The notes beneath the pieces are model-generated. The model had not been told where the DNA came from. It saw nothing but the letters and a program-made list of their open reading frames with translations, and did no database searches. Shown piece after piece: positions 35,322 through 47,091 of a DNA stretch of 64,000 bases (positions within the stretch are counted from its first letter, which is position 1; every line of letters starts with the position of its first letter). Source of the DNA: Pyrus communis (Eukaryota; Streptophyta; Magnoliopsida; Rosales; Rosaceae); assembly GCF_963583255.1 (NCBI RefSeq), contig NC_084811.1, positions 16,138,088 to 16,202,087 of the forward strand, given 5' to 3'. A program made the translations under genes and the position numbers.

Positions 35322-36719
35322 CATTTATTTTTGACCCTAATAAACCAAAAAGAAATCCCAGCCGCAGCCACCATATCCTATTATTCTTCTCTGCCGTGCC
35401 TTCACCACCCATTCCAGCTTTCTCCCATAAGCCGCAGCCACCACATCAATTCCAGCTTTCTCCCATAAGCCGCAGCCACCACATCAATTCCAGCATTCCC
35501 CCATCCTTGCCGCAGCCACCATATCCCTTCCAACCATCTTCCACACCTCCATACACCTCCCTACTACCTTGCCGCACCACCACACTCCCCTAAACCCATC
35601 TATAACCCAGAAAATCATCCAAAAACACCATTTAACCTCACTGCCGCAGCAAGGAAAGGAGAAAGAGGAGCTTGGACGCGCAGAAATTCAAGTGGATTCG
35701 TTGTGCGTTCTAGGTGTAATCAATCTTTTGTTCGTTATGTTTAAACTCAATTTTATTTCTCTTTCTGTGAACATGAGAGGCTAAATCCCTAATTAGCTAG
35801 GGGGTGATTCGAAACTATGTTTATGCTTGTAATATGATTTGATTACTTTTGGTTGGAATTTCATGTATTGTGGATTCAATTTGTTTAACTGCTTGATCGA
35901 TAACTTATTTGTGTATGTTTGTTGAGAGTGCATGCTTAATTTTCATGCATGAATATGACGCTAGAATATAAATGAATTTCACCTAATAGTTATGAACTTA
36001 TATTTACAAGTAGTGGAGGTTGCTTATAAACAATCGCGTTAAATGAATTCCTGGCAAGAGTATCATGCTTTTCATAGTTACAAATGCCTTGTCGATGCTT
36101 ATGATTTCCAAAGAACGTAATGATTCTAACTTGTATCTTTATCATGTTGTTCATATAGAGAACTTGTTAGGAATAATTTGGTTGCGATGCATATTCATCC
36201 AATTCAATGATTCTAGGGAAATCTGAAGGTTAATTTAAGCGGACCTAATTAACTTGGAGTGTCGAGTTTCATAATTCATCGAAAGACCAACTGAAAATCA
36301 AAGTGTATGCAAGTGTGACATGTGTGGAGAAGAACCTTCTAGCTAGCATTCATCCATATTTTCATCACATTCATATTTACATTCTGCCTTTAAATTACAA
36401 TCTGTGCATTTAGTTTAATTTCGTCAAAACCTCAATTCCCCTTTACTTTAGTGTCCAATTTAGTTAGAAAGTGTCTTAGTTTGTGTTTATAAGTGTTTTG
36501 CATTCTTTGAGTCTTTTGATTTGTTTAAGTGTTTTATTGTTTAGTTTGCATTCTTTGAGTCTAGTTTAGTGTTTTTAACGTTTGTTTTACATTTTTGAGT
36601 CAGTTTCAAAGTGATTTAGTAATCCCTCCTAATCCCCGGTCTAGAACGATCCCTACTTATACTTATACTACAATTGTCACAAGAGGGTTTTAATTTGTGT
36701 GCTTAATTAGTTCGCATCA
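35322..36719 (+). repeat. 3' LTR of E0, right part
   Basis: It continues from 9173 after E1. It ends CGCATCA at 36719, where LTR E5 sequence resumes. No coding sequence is seen. Confidence 0.88.
35411..35498 (+). repeat. 38-bp tandem repeat inside the LTR of E0
   Basis: A unit starting ATTCCAGCTTTCTCCCATAA occurs at 35411 and 35449, with a partial third copy at 35487. It contains the GCCGCAGCCACC word frequent in these LTRs. Confidence 0.8.
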
Positions 36720-37762
36720 TGTGGAGAGTTTCTAGGTGTATTCTATCCTTAGTCTTAGTTCAATGTTTAAATTTAATTATCTTTGTTTTGCGAACATGAG
36801 GAACTAACTTCTTTTTAGTTAGAGGAGAATTTGAAGCCATGATTATATGTTTTATATGAATTGATTACGTCCGGTTATTATTTCTTAAGGCATGAATGTG
36901 ATTTGCTTATCTATGTTATTAAAACTGTTTTATGTATGTGGGTTGGGGGTTAACACTTAATTTGCATGCATAAACTTGATGCTAGAGTATAGGGGGGGTT
37001 TCACGTAATTGTTATTCACTTATATTCAAAAGTAGTGGAGGTTGCTAGTCACAATCGCGTTAAGTAAATCCTTGGTATGAGTCATATGAGTTTCATAGTG
37101 ATGAATGCCTTGTCAACGCTTATAGTTTTCACAAAGCTTAATGACTTTTGATATGTATCTTTGTTATGCATCTCATATAAAGAACTTGAAAAAGATAATT
37201 TGGTTGTAATGCGTTTTCATTCAATTCAATGAAATAAGGAAAACTTGAGGGTTAGTTGTGCGATGCAACTAATTTGGGGCGTTGTCAATTATAATCTAAA
37301 GGAGTAATAACTGAACATTGGTTCGTATGCATATATCATGTGTGGAGAAGGACCCTCTAACTAGCCTTTTACCCATTTATTTTACCTAAATTCGTTTTTC
37401 AAAAGTGTTTTCTACTAAGTTTTTGTTTTGAGTCTAGAATTCGTCAAAAACAATCCCCATGTTATTTAGTCTTCATATTTGAGTCAAAACTTGTTTTCCT
37501 TGAGTCTTTTGAGTCTAGTCAAGTCCTATTTTCGTCCAAAACCTTTATTGAGTCTAAAAGTGAGTCTTTTTGAGTATTGGTTGCTGTTTTAAGTGTCTAA
37601 AGTTAGTTTTGAGTCCATAGAGTCTAATTTAGTGTTTTTGAGTCTTATTTACATAGATTAGCATCCCTAGTTAATCCCCGGTCTAGAACGATCCCTACTT
37701 ACTTATCTACTACAATTGTCACAAATAGGGTTTAATTTGTGTGTCAAGTAATTTTCACATCA
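36720..37762 (+). repeat. LTR E5, right part (E9 LTR family), holding E0
   Basis: It is colinear with the last 1 kb of the E9 LTRs (compare 48040-49069), ending TTTTCACATCA. Its left part lies left of E0, outside the window. It was the insertion target of E0. Confidence 0.85.
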
Positions 37763-37770
37763 TTTATACA

Positions 37771-38117
37771 AAGTTTTTGTTTTGAGTCTAAAATTCGTCA
37801 AAAACAATCCCCATGTTATTTAGTCTTCATATTTGAGTCAAAACTTGTTTTCCTTGAGTCTTTTGAGTCAAGTCAAGTCCTATTTTCGTCCAAAACCTTT
37901 ATTGTGTCTAAAATTGAGTCTTTTTGAGTATTGGTTGCTGTTTTAAGTGTCTGAAGTTAGTTTTGAGTCCATAGAGTCTAGTTTAGTGTTTTTGAGTCTT
38001 ATTTACATAGATTAGCATCCCCAGTTAATCCCTGGTCTAGAACGATCCCTACTTACATATCTACTACAATTGTCACAAATAGGGTTTAATTTGTGTGTCA
38101 AGTTAATTTTCACATCA
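37771..38117 (+). repeat. Second tail of an E9-family LTR (E5b), about 347 bp
   Basis: It repeats the last 347 bp of the LTR just before it, from AAGTTTTTGTTTTGAGTC to CACATCA, after an eight-base spacer TTTATACA. The simplest reading is that E5 is inserted in an older LTR of its own family and this is that LTR's tail. A tandem duplication is the alternative. Confidence 0.75.
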
Positions 38118-38729
38118 TGGACAAACCTAATTTGGGTTGTGTAGGTTGTGCTTGGGGTGGTGTGGGTGCATACGGCCTTTGGTAGAATCTCGGAGGTTGC
38201 TGCCTAAATGTTCTTTGTTGTTAGGGTTGTTGTGGCTCCCTCCATTTGAAATTTGGATGATCTCTCCAACCAGGATTGTATGTGTTAGAGAAAGGATCAC
38301 TCCTTGGTTGGTTTTGGCTCCCATAACCCACGGCATTGGCAGATTCCCACCCTCCGTTCTCAATCAATTGAGGGCATTTGTCCGTGAGATGTCCATTCAT
38401 GGAGCACACGCCACAAACAACCACACTTTGTACCTTTCATATTTCAACCACCTGCGAAAGAAGAGAAGTAAGATTAGCCATTTGATTTTGAAGTTCGGAA
38501 ATAGCACTTACCTCATTAACTTGTTGTTGCCGTGGTATGTCTCTTTGACCAACGCCTTCGTATTGTTGAGCATTCAAAGCTCGGTTGGCAATGAGAGTCT
38601 TGGCGGCCATGGGTGTTTTGTCCACTAAAGCTCCACCCGCTGAGGCGTCTAGCATTTGATGTTCAATTGGTAGAAGCCCTTCGTAGAAATATTGAAAAAG
38701 AAGCTTCTCCTTCATTTGGTGTTGTGGAC
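38118..38729 (-). pseudogene. gag of E6, C-terminal part
   Basis: It continues the gag from 43545 after removal of solo LTR E7 and one TGGAC. It begins at PQHQMKE and shows the zinc knuckle CGVCSMNGHLTDKC near 38375-38416. In-frame stops lie near 38437 and 38221. It ends at 38118 in the Q/P-rich linker after the knuckle, where the E5b LTR is inserted. The protein would be a nucleocapsid-bearing gag; this copy cannot make it. Confidence 0.85.
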
Positions 38730-39256
38730 TGATAGGAGCATATTCATGCGACTTAATTAGCTTGTTCTCGTGCATTTATGTTGTGTTTCCTTAGTTATTT
38801 TAGTGTTTAAAGTCACTTTTGTGCATTTTCAGATTATAAAGCCAAAGTGTGCAAGAAGATGCAAAGTGGAGTCTTTTGGAGCAAAAGAGGAATGAATGAG
38901 TTGAAGACTTGAAGAAACGATGAATTCCTACTCCAACAATGAATTCCTACTCCAACAATGAATTCCTACTTCAACAAGGATTCCTACTTCAACAAGGATT
39001 CCTACTTGAAGTAGGAAAGTTAACCCTAGGTTTCCCGTTTTGTAACCTTTCCTAATCTTAAACGTCCGTATTTTCTAGCCACTTTGAAGGCCTTGTGTGC
39101 ACTTTAGGACATAAAACAAAGGCCCTAGCCCACTTTCAACCTTTGTCGTGGCCTTTCCCCTTCTCCCCTTCCCTTGCCGTGCAAGGGGGGGCATTTTTGT
39201 CCCATTTTATGCACCTAAACCCTAACCCTTTTCCCTAGCCACACCTTGCAGCCACT

Positions 39257-41724
39257 TGATAGGAGCATATTCATGCGACTTAAATGGCTTGTTCTCGTGC
39301 ATTTACGTTATGTTTCTTTAGTTATTTTAGTACTTTAAGCTATTTTCGTGTGTTTGTAGGTCCAAAGGGCTAAAGGAGCAAAAAGATGCATTTTGGAGAC
39401 TTTTGGAGCACTTTTGGGCTAAGGATGGATAGCTTATGCTTGGAGCCAAAGTGTTGGACGAAATTGAAGACCTAATTGAAGACCAAAGTGTTGAAACCTT
39501 GTTCCCTTTAGTTTTAGGACATTTAAACCTTTCCTAATCCCAATCATGCCATGCATTCACACCATTCTCTCCCAAAACCGTGCATCTCCACAATCCCATT
39601 CATCAACACATGCATCCACATGCATTCACCCTTTAAACCATTAAATCCACATGCTTTCCTATTCAATTAAATCAGCACATGCATTCATCATCACATATCA
39701 TATCACTTATCATTCATCAACACATGCATTCACATGTTTTCACAATCCAACTCACATGCACATTCATCCACCTTTCTCCCTAAAACCATGCACATGCAAA
39801 CACATTCACCCACATGCACCCTTTATTTTTTCATCATTTCCACCCCCACATGTCCCTTTAATCCACATGCATTTCCACCTAGCTTTGCACCTCACAACCA
39901 CCAGAAATCATCATTGCCGTGGGTACCTATCCCATTTCAGATTGTCATTCCACTTCATTGCACATGCATCTTCATAATTCAATGCATGCATTCATTATTT
40001 ATTTACTTTGCATCCTTTAATTTAATCACATGCACATTCAAACAAACATAATCATTCCATCAGAAAATACACTTTCACATGCATCTTGGCAGATTTCACA
40101 TGCACACACTTGCATTTTCAGCACCAACAACACTCATTGCCGTGCACATTCACTCACCATACCATTACAACATTTGCACATGCAACCTAGCTGTCATGTT
40201 CCCCCCATTTCACCTATAAATACTCATTCATTCATTCTCATTCATTCACAATTCATTTCACAACAGAAATTGGTCCCTTGGGGCCATGCCCTTCACAAAG
40301 TCCATCCATTCCATTCATACACTTCATCCATTGCAGAAATGTAGACCATAAACCACCCTTGCCGTGACTCTCCCTTATAATCCAAACACCATCCTTCCAT
40401 TTCCACCACTCCTCTTCCATCCCTCCACCACTCCCCACACCATTCACACCATCAAACTATCCTTAGACCTTGTGCTAGAACGAAGAGGAAGAGAAGAGTG
40501 CCTAAACGTTCATACAATTCAAGTTTGAGTTGTTGGAATGTTTAGGTGTTTCTTTGATTTCAATGTTTAATTTCAATTCTCTTTGTTTTGTACGAATGAG
40601 GAATGGAAGAGAAGAGGGCCTAAACGTTCATACAATTCAAGTTTGAGTTGTTGGAATGTTTAGGTGTTTCTTTGATTCTCTTTGTTTTGTACCATGAGGA
40701 ACTAAAACCCCCTTGGCTAGGGGGTAATTCGAAATATATGTTTATGCTTGCATTTTGATTTGATTACTTCTAATTGCGTTTCATAAGTTGTGGATTCAAT
40801 TTGTTTAACCGTTTGATTGATAACTTATTTATGAATGTTTATTAAGAATGCGCGCTTAATTTTCATGCATGAATATGACGCTAGAATATAAGTGAGTTTC
40901 ACCTAATAGTTACGAACTTATATTCACAAGTAGTGGAGGTTGCTTATAAACAATCTCGTTAAATGAATTCTTGGCAAGAGTATCATGCATTCATAGTTAC
41001 AATTGCCTCGTCAATACTTATAATTTTCATAGAGCTTAATGATTCTTGCTTGTATCTCTATTATGCAATCATGTAGGGGACTTGTGGGGAATGTTTTGAA
41101 TTGTTGTATGCGCTAACCCATCCAATTCAATAACATTAGGAAGATTTGAAGGTTAATTAGTGCATCACAGTTAACTTGGGGTGTTGAGAATTAATGATTT
41201 ATTGAAATGCAATTGGAAATCGTTTTATTGTGCAAGTATAACATGTATGGAGATGAACCCCTTAGCTAGCCTTCATTCTATCACATTCACATTTACATTT
41301 TGCTTTAATTTACAATCTGTACATTTTAGTTTAATTTCGTATAAAACTCAATCCCCCTTTACTTTAATGTCAAATTAGTTAGAAAGTATCTTAGTTTGTG
41401 TTTTTAAGAGTTTTGATTAAATTTATTTCCCAATTTCGTCCAAATTTGTGTTTGTACTCAAATCTGCCCAGAAAGTGGTTTTTAGGCAGATTTGAGTGTG
41501 TTTGTGTTGTTTTGAGTCTTTTGGTTTGTTTGAGTGTTTTAAAGTTTAGTTTTGCATTCTTTGAGTCTAGTATAGTGTTTTATATTGTTATTTTACGTTT
41601 TTGAGTCAAATCCAAGTGGTTAACAATCCCTCCTAATCCCCGGTCTAGAACGATCCCTACTTATACATATACTACAATTTGACGAAAAGAGGGTTTAATT
41701 TGTGTGCGTATAAATCTCGCATCA
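39257..41724 (+). repeat. LTR E8 (E2 LTR family) inside E7
   Basis: It starts TGATAGGAGCATATTCATGCG and shares GACTTAAATGGCTTG with the E2 LTR; it ends CTCGCATCA. It is followed by AATTTT, whereas CCACT precedes it, so no target duplication is visible. It could be a solo LTR with an eroded or rearranged edge. It is rich in CACATGCA words at 39600-40200. Confidence 0.8.
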
Positions 41725-42102
41725 AATTTTACTCTCCCTTTAATTTCTGAACTTAAACCTATTTCCCTTTCAAATAAACCCTAGCCGCACCTATTAATCA
41801 ATTCCCTTTTAATTTCTGATTTTATTTCCTAATTCTAGCAGCCTTTGAATTAATTTTAGTTAATAAAAATAAGCTAGGGTTGGATTTTCTGAAAACCCTA
41901 GGTATTCCACCACTTAGCCGCACCCTAGGGAGATTATTCATTCATTCTTCATATTTCAGCCACAAAAGCATCTCAGCCGCAACTCCCATCCAAAAAAACC
42001 CTAAGCCCTCTAATTCCACATCTCAGCCATACCCTTTATTTCACCCTAGAGCCTCTTCTTTTCATTCATTCTTTTCATATTCAGCCACATTCTCTCCCTT
42101 TT

Positions 42103-42244
42103 GCCGCAGCCACCATCCCCCTTCTCCTTCAATCCGCAGCCTTTCCCATCCATTCCAGCCATTACCCTTCTCTGCCGCAGCCACCATCCCCCTTCTCCTT
42201 CAATCCGCAGCCTTTCCCATCCATTCCAGCCATTACCCTTCTCT
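42103..42244 (+). repeat. 71-bp tandem duplication inside solo LTR E7
   Basis: Two units, 42103-42173 and 42174-42244, each start GCCGCAGCCACCATCCCCCT and are identical by eye. A third start word follows at 42245. Confidence 0.88.
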
Positions 42245-43544
42245 GCCGCAGCCACTCCACTAGTCCAGCCACCATTCCCAACCTTCCTCCACCACTCACA
42301 CCCCTTGCTGCACCACCATATCCCCATAAACCCATCTACAACCCAGAAAATCATCCCAAATCATCCAAAAACATCTCTGCCGCAGCAAGGAGAAGAAGAA
42401 AGAGGAGCTTAAACGCGCAGAAATTCAAGTGGATTCGTTGGGCGTTCTAGGTGTAATCAATCTTTTGTTCTTTATGTTTAATTTCAATTTTGTTTCTCTT
42501 TATGTGAACATGAAAGGCAAAATCCCTAGTTAGCTAGGGGGTGATTCAAAACCATGTTTATGCTTGCAATATGAATTGATTACCTTTGGTTGCAATTTCA
42601 TGAGTTGTGGATTCAATTTGTTTAACTGCTTGATTGATAACTTATTTGTGTATGTTTATTGAGAGTGCACGCTTAGTTTCATGCATGAATATGATGCTAG
42701 AATATAAGTGAGTTTCACCTAATAGTTACAGACTTATATTCACAAGTAGTGGAGGTCGCTTATAAACGATCGCGTTAAATGAATTCTTGGCACTAGTTTC
42801 ATGCTCATCATAGTAACGAATGCCTCGTCAACACTTATAGTTTTCATGTTGCTTAATGATCTTTGATTGTATCTTTATTGTGCTTTTCACGTAAAGGACT
42901 TTTGGAGAATGTTTTGAATTGCGTATGCGCTGTCCCATCCAATTCATTAACTTAAGGAGAACTTGAAGGTTAATTTAAGCGAACCTAATTAACCCGGGGT
43001 GTTGAGTTTCATGATTCATCGAAAGACCAACTGAAAATCATCTTGTATGAAAGTGTGACATGTGTGGAACCTTCTAGCTAGCATTCCATCCATATTTTCA
43101 TCAAATTCATCTTTACAATCTGTTTTAATTACAATCTGTGCATTTTATTTAATTTCGTCAAAAACTAAATCCCCCTTTACTTTAGTGTCCAATTTAGTTA
43201 GAAAGTGTCTTAGTTTGGGTTTCTACGTGTTTTGATTCAATTTATCACCCACTTTCGTCCAAATTAGTGTAAGTGCTCAAAACTGCCCAGATTGTGTTTT
43301 TAAGGCAGTTTTGAGTGTTTTGGTGCTGTTTTGAGTCTTTTGGTTTGTTTTAGTGTTTTAAGTGTTTAGTTTTGCATTCTTTGAGTCTAGTTTAGTGTTT
43401 TAACCTTTGTTTTACGTTTTTGAGTCAGTTTTCAAGTGATTTAGCAATCCCTCCTAATCCCCGGTTTAGAACGATCCCTACTTATACATATACTACAATT
43501 GTCAAAAGAGGGTTTTAATTTGTGTGCTTATATATTTCGCATCA

Positions 43545-44210
43545 TGGACATGAAGCAACAAGAGTTTTAAAACGTTCATAATAAGTTGGAAATGATTCAC
43601 CTTCATTTTGCTGAATGCCACTAATCCTTTTGCGTAAAAGAATGACTGGAGAAGTTGGGAAAAACATCTCCAAAAACGCCCTTTTCATACTCTCCCATGA
43701 TGTGACAGTTCCGGGGGCTAGTTCATACAACCAATCTTTAGCCTTTTCCAAGAGAGAAAAGGGAAAAGCCTTCATCTTCAAAATGCTCCCATCAACATTC
43801 ACCGGGGTCATACTTAAGCAAACAACCTCAAATTCTTTCAAGTGCTTATTAGGATCTTCCATGGACAACCCATGGAACTTAGGAATATGGTGCAATAAGC
43901 TAGACTTGAGTTCGAACTTGTTAGTCTTATCTGGGGCTGCCCTTGGATATTGAATGCATAGCAGCATGGCATTGTCCAATCCTGAAACGGAAAGCTCCTT
44001 GATTGTTCGGTTGTCGGCTGCCATAACTTGTTCTTCCTCAAAAACCCTTGCCGTGGCCTCCTCTCCCACTTGTATTTTGTCCTTTTCAAGCTCTGGTGCA
44101 GTTTGAGGTGGTTAAGGCTCTTGTTGATTCTTCTTTCTTGTCAAGGTTCGCTCAAAATCGTCGTCAAAGTCTAAGATATGCGCATGAACCGGTTGAGAAC
44201 TCCGAGTCAT
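43545..44210 (-). pseudogene. gag of E6, N-terminal part
   Basis: The ATG at 44208-44210 opens the usual gag N-terminus (MTRSSQP, then DFDDDFER). An in-frame TAA near 44112-44114 breaks it early. The core gag motif SMEDPNKHLKEFEVV lies near 43815-43860 and AKDWLYELAPG near 43715-43750. It ends at VASCP against solo LTR E7. Confidence 0.87.
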
Positions 44211-44313
44211 AAACTAGTGCCTAAAAACAAGAAAACAAGACAAGGTCAGAACTAAAACCAATAACACACAAAAATAACAAAAAGAAATAACAAGGGATTA
44301 GCAAAGTTGCTAA

Positions 44314-44331
44314 TCCCAGGCAACGGCGCCA
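44314..44331 (-). other. Primer-binding site of E6, tRNA-Asp type, one mismatch
   Basis: The plus strand reads TCCCAGGCAACGGCGCCA; one C of the tRNA-Asp match has become A. It lies five bases from the 5' LTR. Confidence 0.88.
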
Positions 44332-44336
44332 AAATT

Positions 44337-46485
44337 TGATGCGGAAATTAACTTAACGCACAAATTAACCCTCTTTTGACAATTGTAGTATATAAGTAAG
44401 TAGGGATCGATCTTAAACCAGGGATTAGGAGGGATTGCTAAACACTTTAAACTGACTCAAATAGATAAAACTAACCTTTAAAATACTTAACTCAACTTAA
44501 AAGACTCAAAACAAGTTCACAAGACTCACAATAAGCTAAAAACACTCAAAACTGCCTAAAAAAACACAAACTGGGCAGATTTGACTCTAAACACAAAATT
44601 GGACGAAATTTGGTTCTAACTTGACTCAAAACTCTTGAAAACACAATCTAACACATATTCTAACTAGTTAGACACTCTAGAATAAATGGGGATTTGGTTT
44701 TGGACGAAAATAAAATAAACAAAACAAGGCTTTAAACTAGGCAGATTTGGACAAATTTGATAGAATTAAGTGGATGGTAGGCTAGCTAGGAGGTCTTTCT
44801 CCACACATGGCATACTTGCATACAAAACAATCTCCAGTTGCTTATTCAATGAATCATGAACCTCAAAACCCCAAGTTAATTAGGTACGCTTAAATTAACT
44901 CTCAGATTTTCCTTAGGTCATTGAATTGAATGGAATTAGCGCATTGCAATCAAATTATTCCTCAAAAGTTCTCTATATGAAAGCGCATAATAGAAAAACA
45001 ATCAAAGATCATTAGGTTCTATGGAAATCATAAGTGTTGACGAGGCATTCGTGACTATGAAAGCGCTTGATACTTATGCCAAGAATTTACTTAACATGAT
45101 TGTGACTAACAACCTTAACTACTCATGAATATAAGTTCCCAATGATTAGGTGAAGTTTCCTTATACCCTAGCATCAGATTTATGCATGCAAATTAAGTGT
45201 GCACTCCCAATTCATATACATAAACAAGTCTTAATTCAAATAGATCAGTAAATTGAATTCACCATTCATGAAATCACAACTGAAAGTAATCAAATCATAA
45301 TGCAAATATAGCCATGGTTTCGAAATTCCCCCTAGCCAAAAAAAAGGATTAGTTCCTCATACTCGCAAAGCAAAAATCCTTGAAATTAAACATTGAAAAT
45401 ACAAGAAAGATTACACCTAAATGTTTCAGCAATTCCAGGATGAATGGCATGCATAGCTAGGCTCTCCTTCCTCTTCCTTGTTGCGTCACAAGTTGTGGGT
45501 GGTGGATTTGGGGGTTTTGAATGGTGTGTTCTTGTTTAGAAGGATGAATAATGGCTGAATATGGTGGTAAGATGCGGCAGGTGGTGTATGGAGTTGTATG
45601 GAGTGGATGAAGGATGAGAATGGAGGCTAGGGTGTTGCGGCAGCAAGGTTTCTGAATAGCATAAAGGGTGGTGCTAATTTGTGGCTGATTTTATGTTTAT
45701 ATAGTCCTAGGGTTAATTAGACTAGGGTTACAACTTAGTAGATTTATTGGATTAGGGCCCTAGGGTTCGGCACAAGTGAGTTAAATCCACTTAGGAGAGG
45801 GGTTGGCCCACCTAGTTTCATACAAGGATTTGTGTAACCCAAATCCATAAGGAATAAGGCCCTAGAAATCAGAATCCAAAAGGGATAGGGCCTAGAGAGG
45901 TGCGGCACACATGGAGGGAAGGATGGAATGGCTTGCAAGGCAAGGCAAGGCCTTCTAGAAGGGATTAGGCGCCACATTTATAGGGTTTCTAGAAAGAATG
46001 AGCTTTGTGGCTGATTTGGGGTTTCTAGAAGAGAATGCTTCTAGAAATAGGTTCGAGAAATATCTATTTAGGTCCCCTTGCAACTAGGATTAAGACATGA
46101 TAAGGTTAGGATAGGATAAGATGAGATAAGGTTTTGGATAATGTTTTGGATAATGTTGGATATGGTTTTAGATAAGGTTTTTGATAGGGTTTCCTCTTTT
46201 GAGCTACTTCCTTATCCACTTTGTCTTGAGCTTAGTTCCTTCCTCTTCTCATCATATTTCTAGCCTCTTGAACTCCAAATTCGTCCATCCATGTTAGCCC
46301 ATATACAAGTTGTCCACATAGTGCCCAAAATTGCTCCAAAATGCACCAAAATGCACTTTCTTGGTACTTTCACCCTTAGGACCTACAAACACACGAAAAT
46401 GAGTTGAAATACGACATTAACTAGGAAATAATAGCACAAATGCACAAGAATAAGTTAGCTAAGTCGCCTAAATATGCTCCTATCA
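44337..46485 (-). repeat. 5' LTR of E6
   Basis: 2149 bp, from TGATGCGGAAATTAACTTAA to ATGCTCCTATCA. It is in the same family as solo LTR E11. No gene is seen within. Confidence 0.9.
45696..45703 (-). promoter_or_regulatory. Probable TATA box of the E6 LTR
   Basis: TATATAAA on the minus strand. The related solo LTR E11 has ACTATATAAACA in the matching place near 51810. Confidence 0.5.
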
Positions 46486-47091
46486 GCCGGGGATTAGGAG
46501 GGATTGCTAATCTAATGAAAATTGACTCAAAGATACAAAAATATGTTTAAAAACACTTAAACAAAGTCAAAGACTCTTAACTAAACTTATATGACTCAAG
46601 ACAAACTTAAAAGACTCAAAACAACACAAAACAATCCAAAAGACTCAATTTAGACTCTAGGACTTAATTTGGACGAAAATAGATTTAGTTTTGACTCAAA
46701 AGACTCAAAAACACACTTTAGGACAGATTTGAAACAAGTAAGTAAAAGGGATTGGGTTTTGGACGAATTTAAGAGAAAAACAAGTAAATAAAAGACTTAA
46801 AAGAGATTTTGACGAATTTAGGAAAACCAATGGATGATTAGATAGCTAGGGGATACTTTTCCACACATGATACATTCAAACACAAATTGATTTCCAGTTG
46901 CTTTTCCGATAAACCATGAACCTCAACACCCCAGATTAACCGTGACATCACTAATTAACCCTCATATTTTCCTTAAGTTATTGGATTGGATGACTTCATA
47001 CGACAACCCAAAGCATTCTTGAAAAGTTCCCTACATGATATCATAATAAAGATACAATCAAAGATCATTACGTTCAATGAAAATCGGAAGT
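46486..47091 (-). repeat. LTR E10 fragment, left piece
   Basis: It starts inside an LTR at GCCGGGGATTAGGAGG, the block near the 3' end of these LTRs, and stops at GAAGT where E9 is inserted. It continues at 58374. It is diverged from the other families here, so it is probably the oldest layer in the window. Confidence 0.75.

Larger units (their letters stand above)
2336..36719 (+). mobile_element. Athila-type Ty3/gypsy retrotransposon E0, right part, interrupted by E1
   Basis: From 2336 to 6460 it holds a decayed gag-pol, followed by a 1.9 kb post-pol region and a 3' LTR that starts at 8345 and ends at 36719 (...CGCATCA). E1 with its CCCCC duplication (9174-35321) is inserted in that LTR. 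The 5' LTR, the primer site and the N-terminal gag lie left of the E3 LTR, outside the window. The base run after the element (TGTGG, 36720-36724) should be its target duplication. E0 is inserted in LTR E5. Four in-frame stops show that it is dead and older than E1 and E2. Confidence 0.88.
38730..43544 (+). repeat. Solo LTR E7 (E0 LTR family), interrupted by E8
   Basis: It starts TGATAGGAGCATATTCATGCG and ends TTTCGCATCA. An exact target duplication TGGAC lies at 38725-38729 and 43545-43549, and the gag reading frame of E6 rejoins across it. No internal element sequence is present, so this is a solo LTR left by LTR-LTR recombination. Without E8 it is about 2.35 kb. Confidence 0.92.
38118..46485 (-). 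mobile_element. Athila-type retrotransposon E6, 5' part, minus strand
   Basis: On the minus strand: 5' LTR (44337-46485), tRNA-Asp primer site (44314-44331), then gag starting at 44210 and broken by E7. Gag stops at 38118 where the E5b LTR lies. The pol and 3' LTR are outside the window or lost. E6 interrupts the E10 LTR. Confidence 0.85.
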
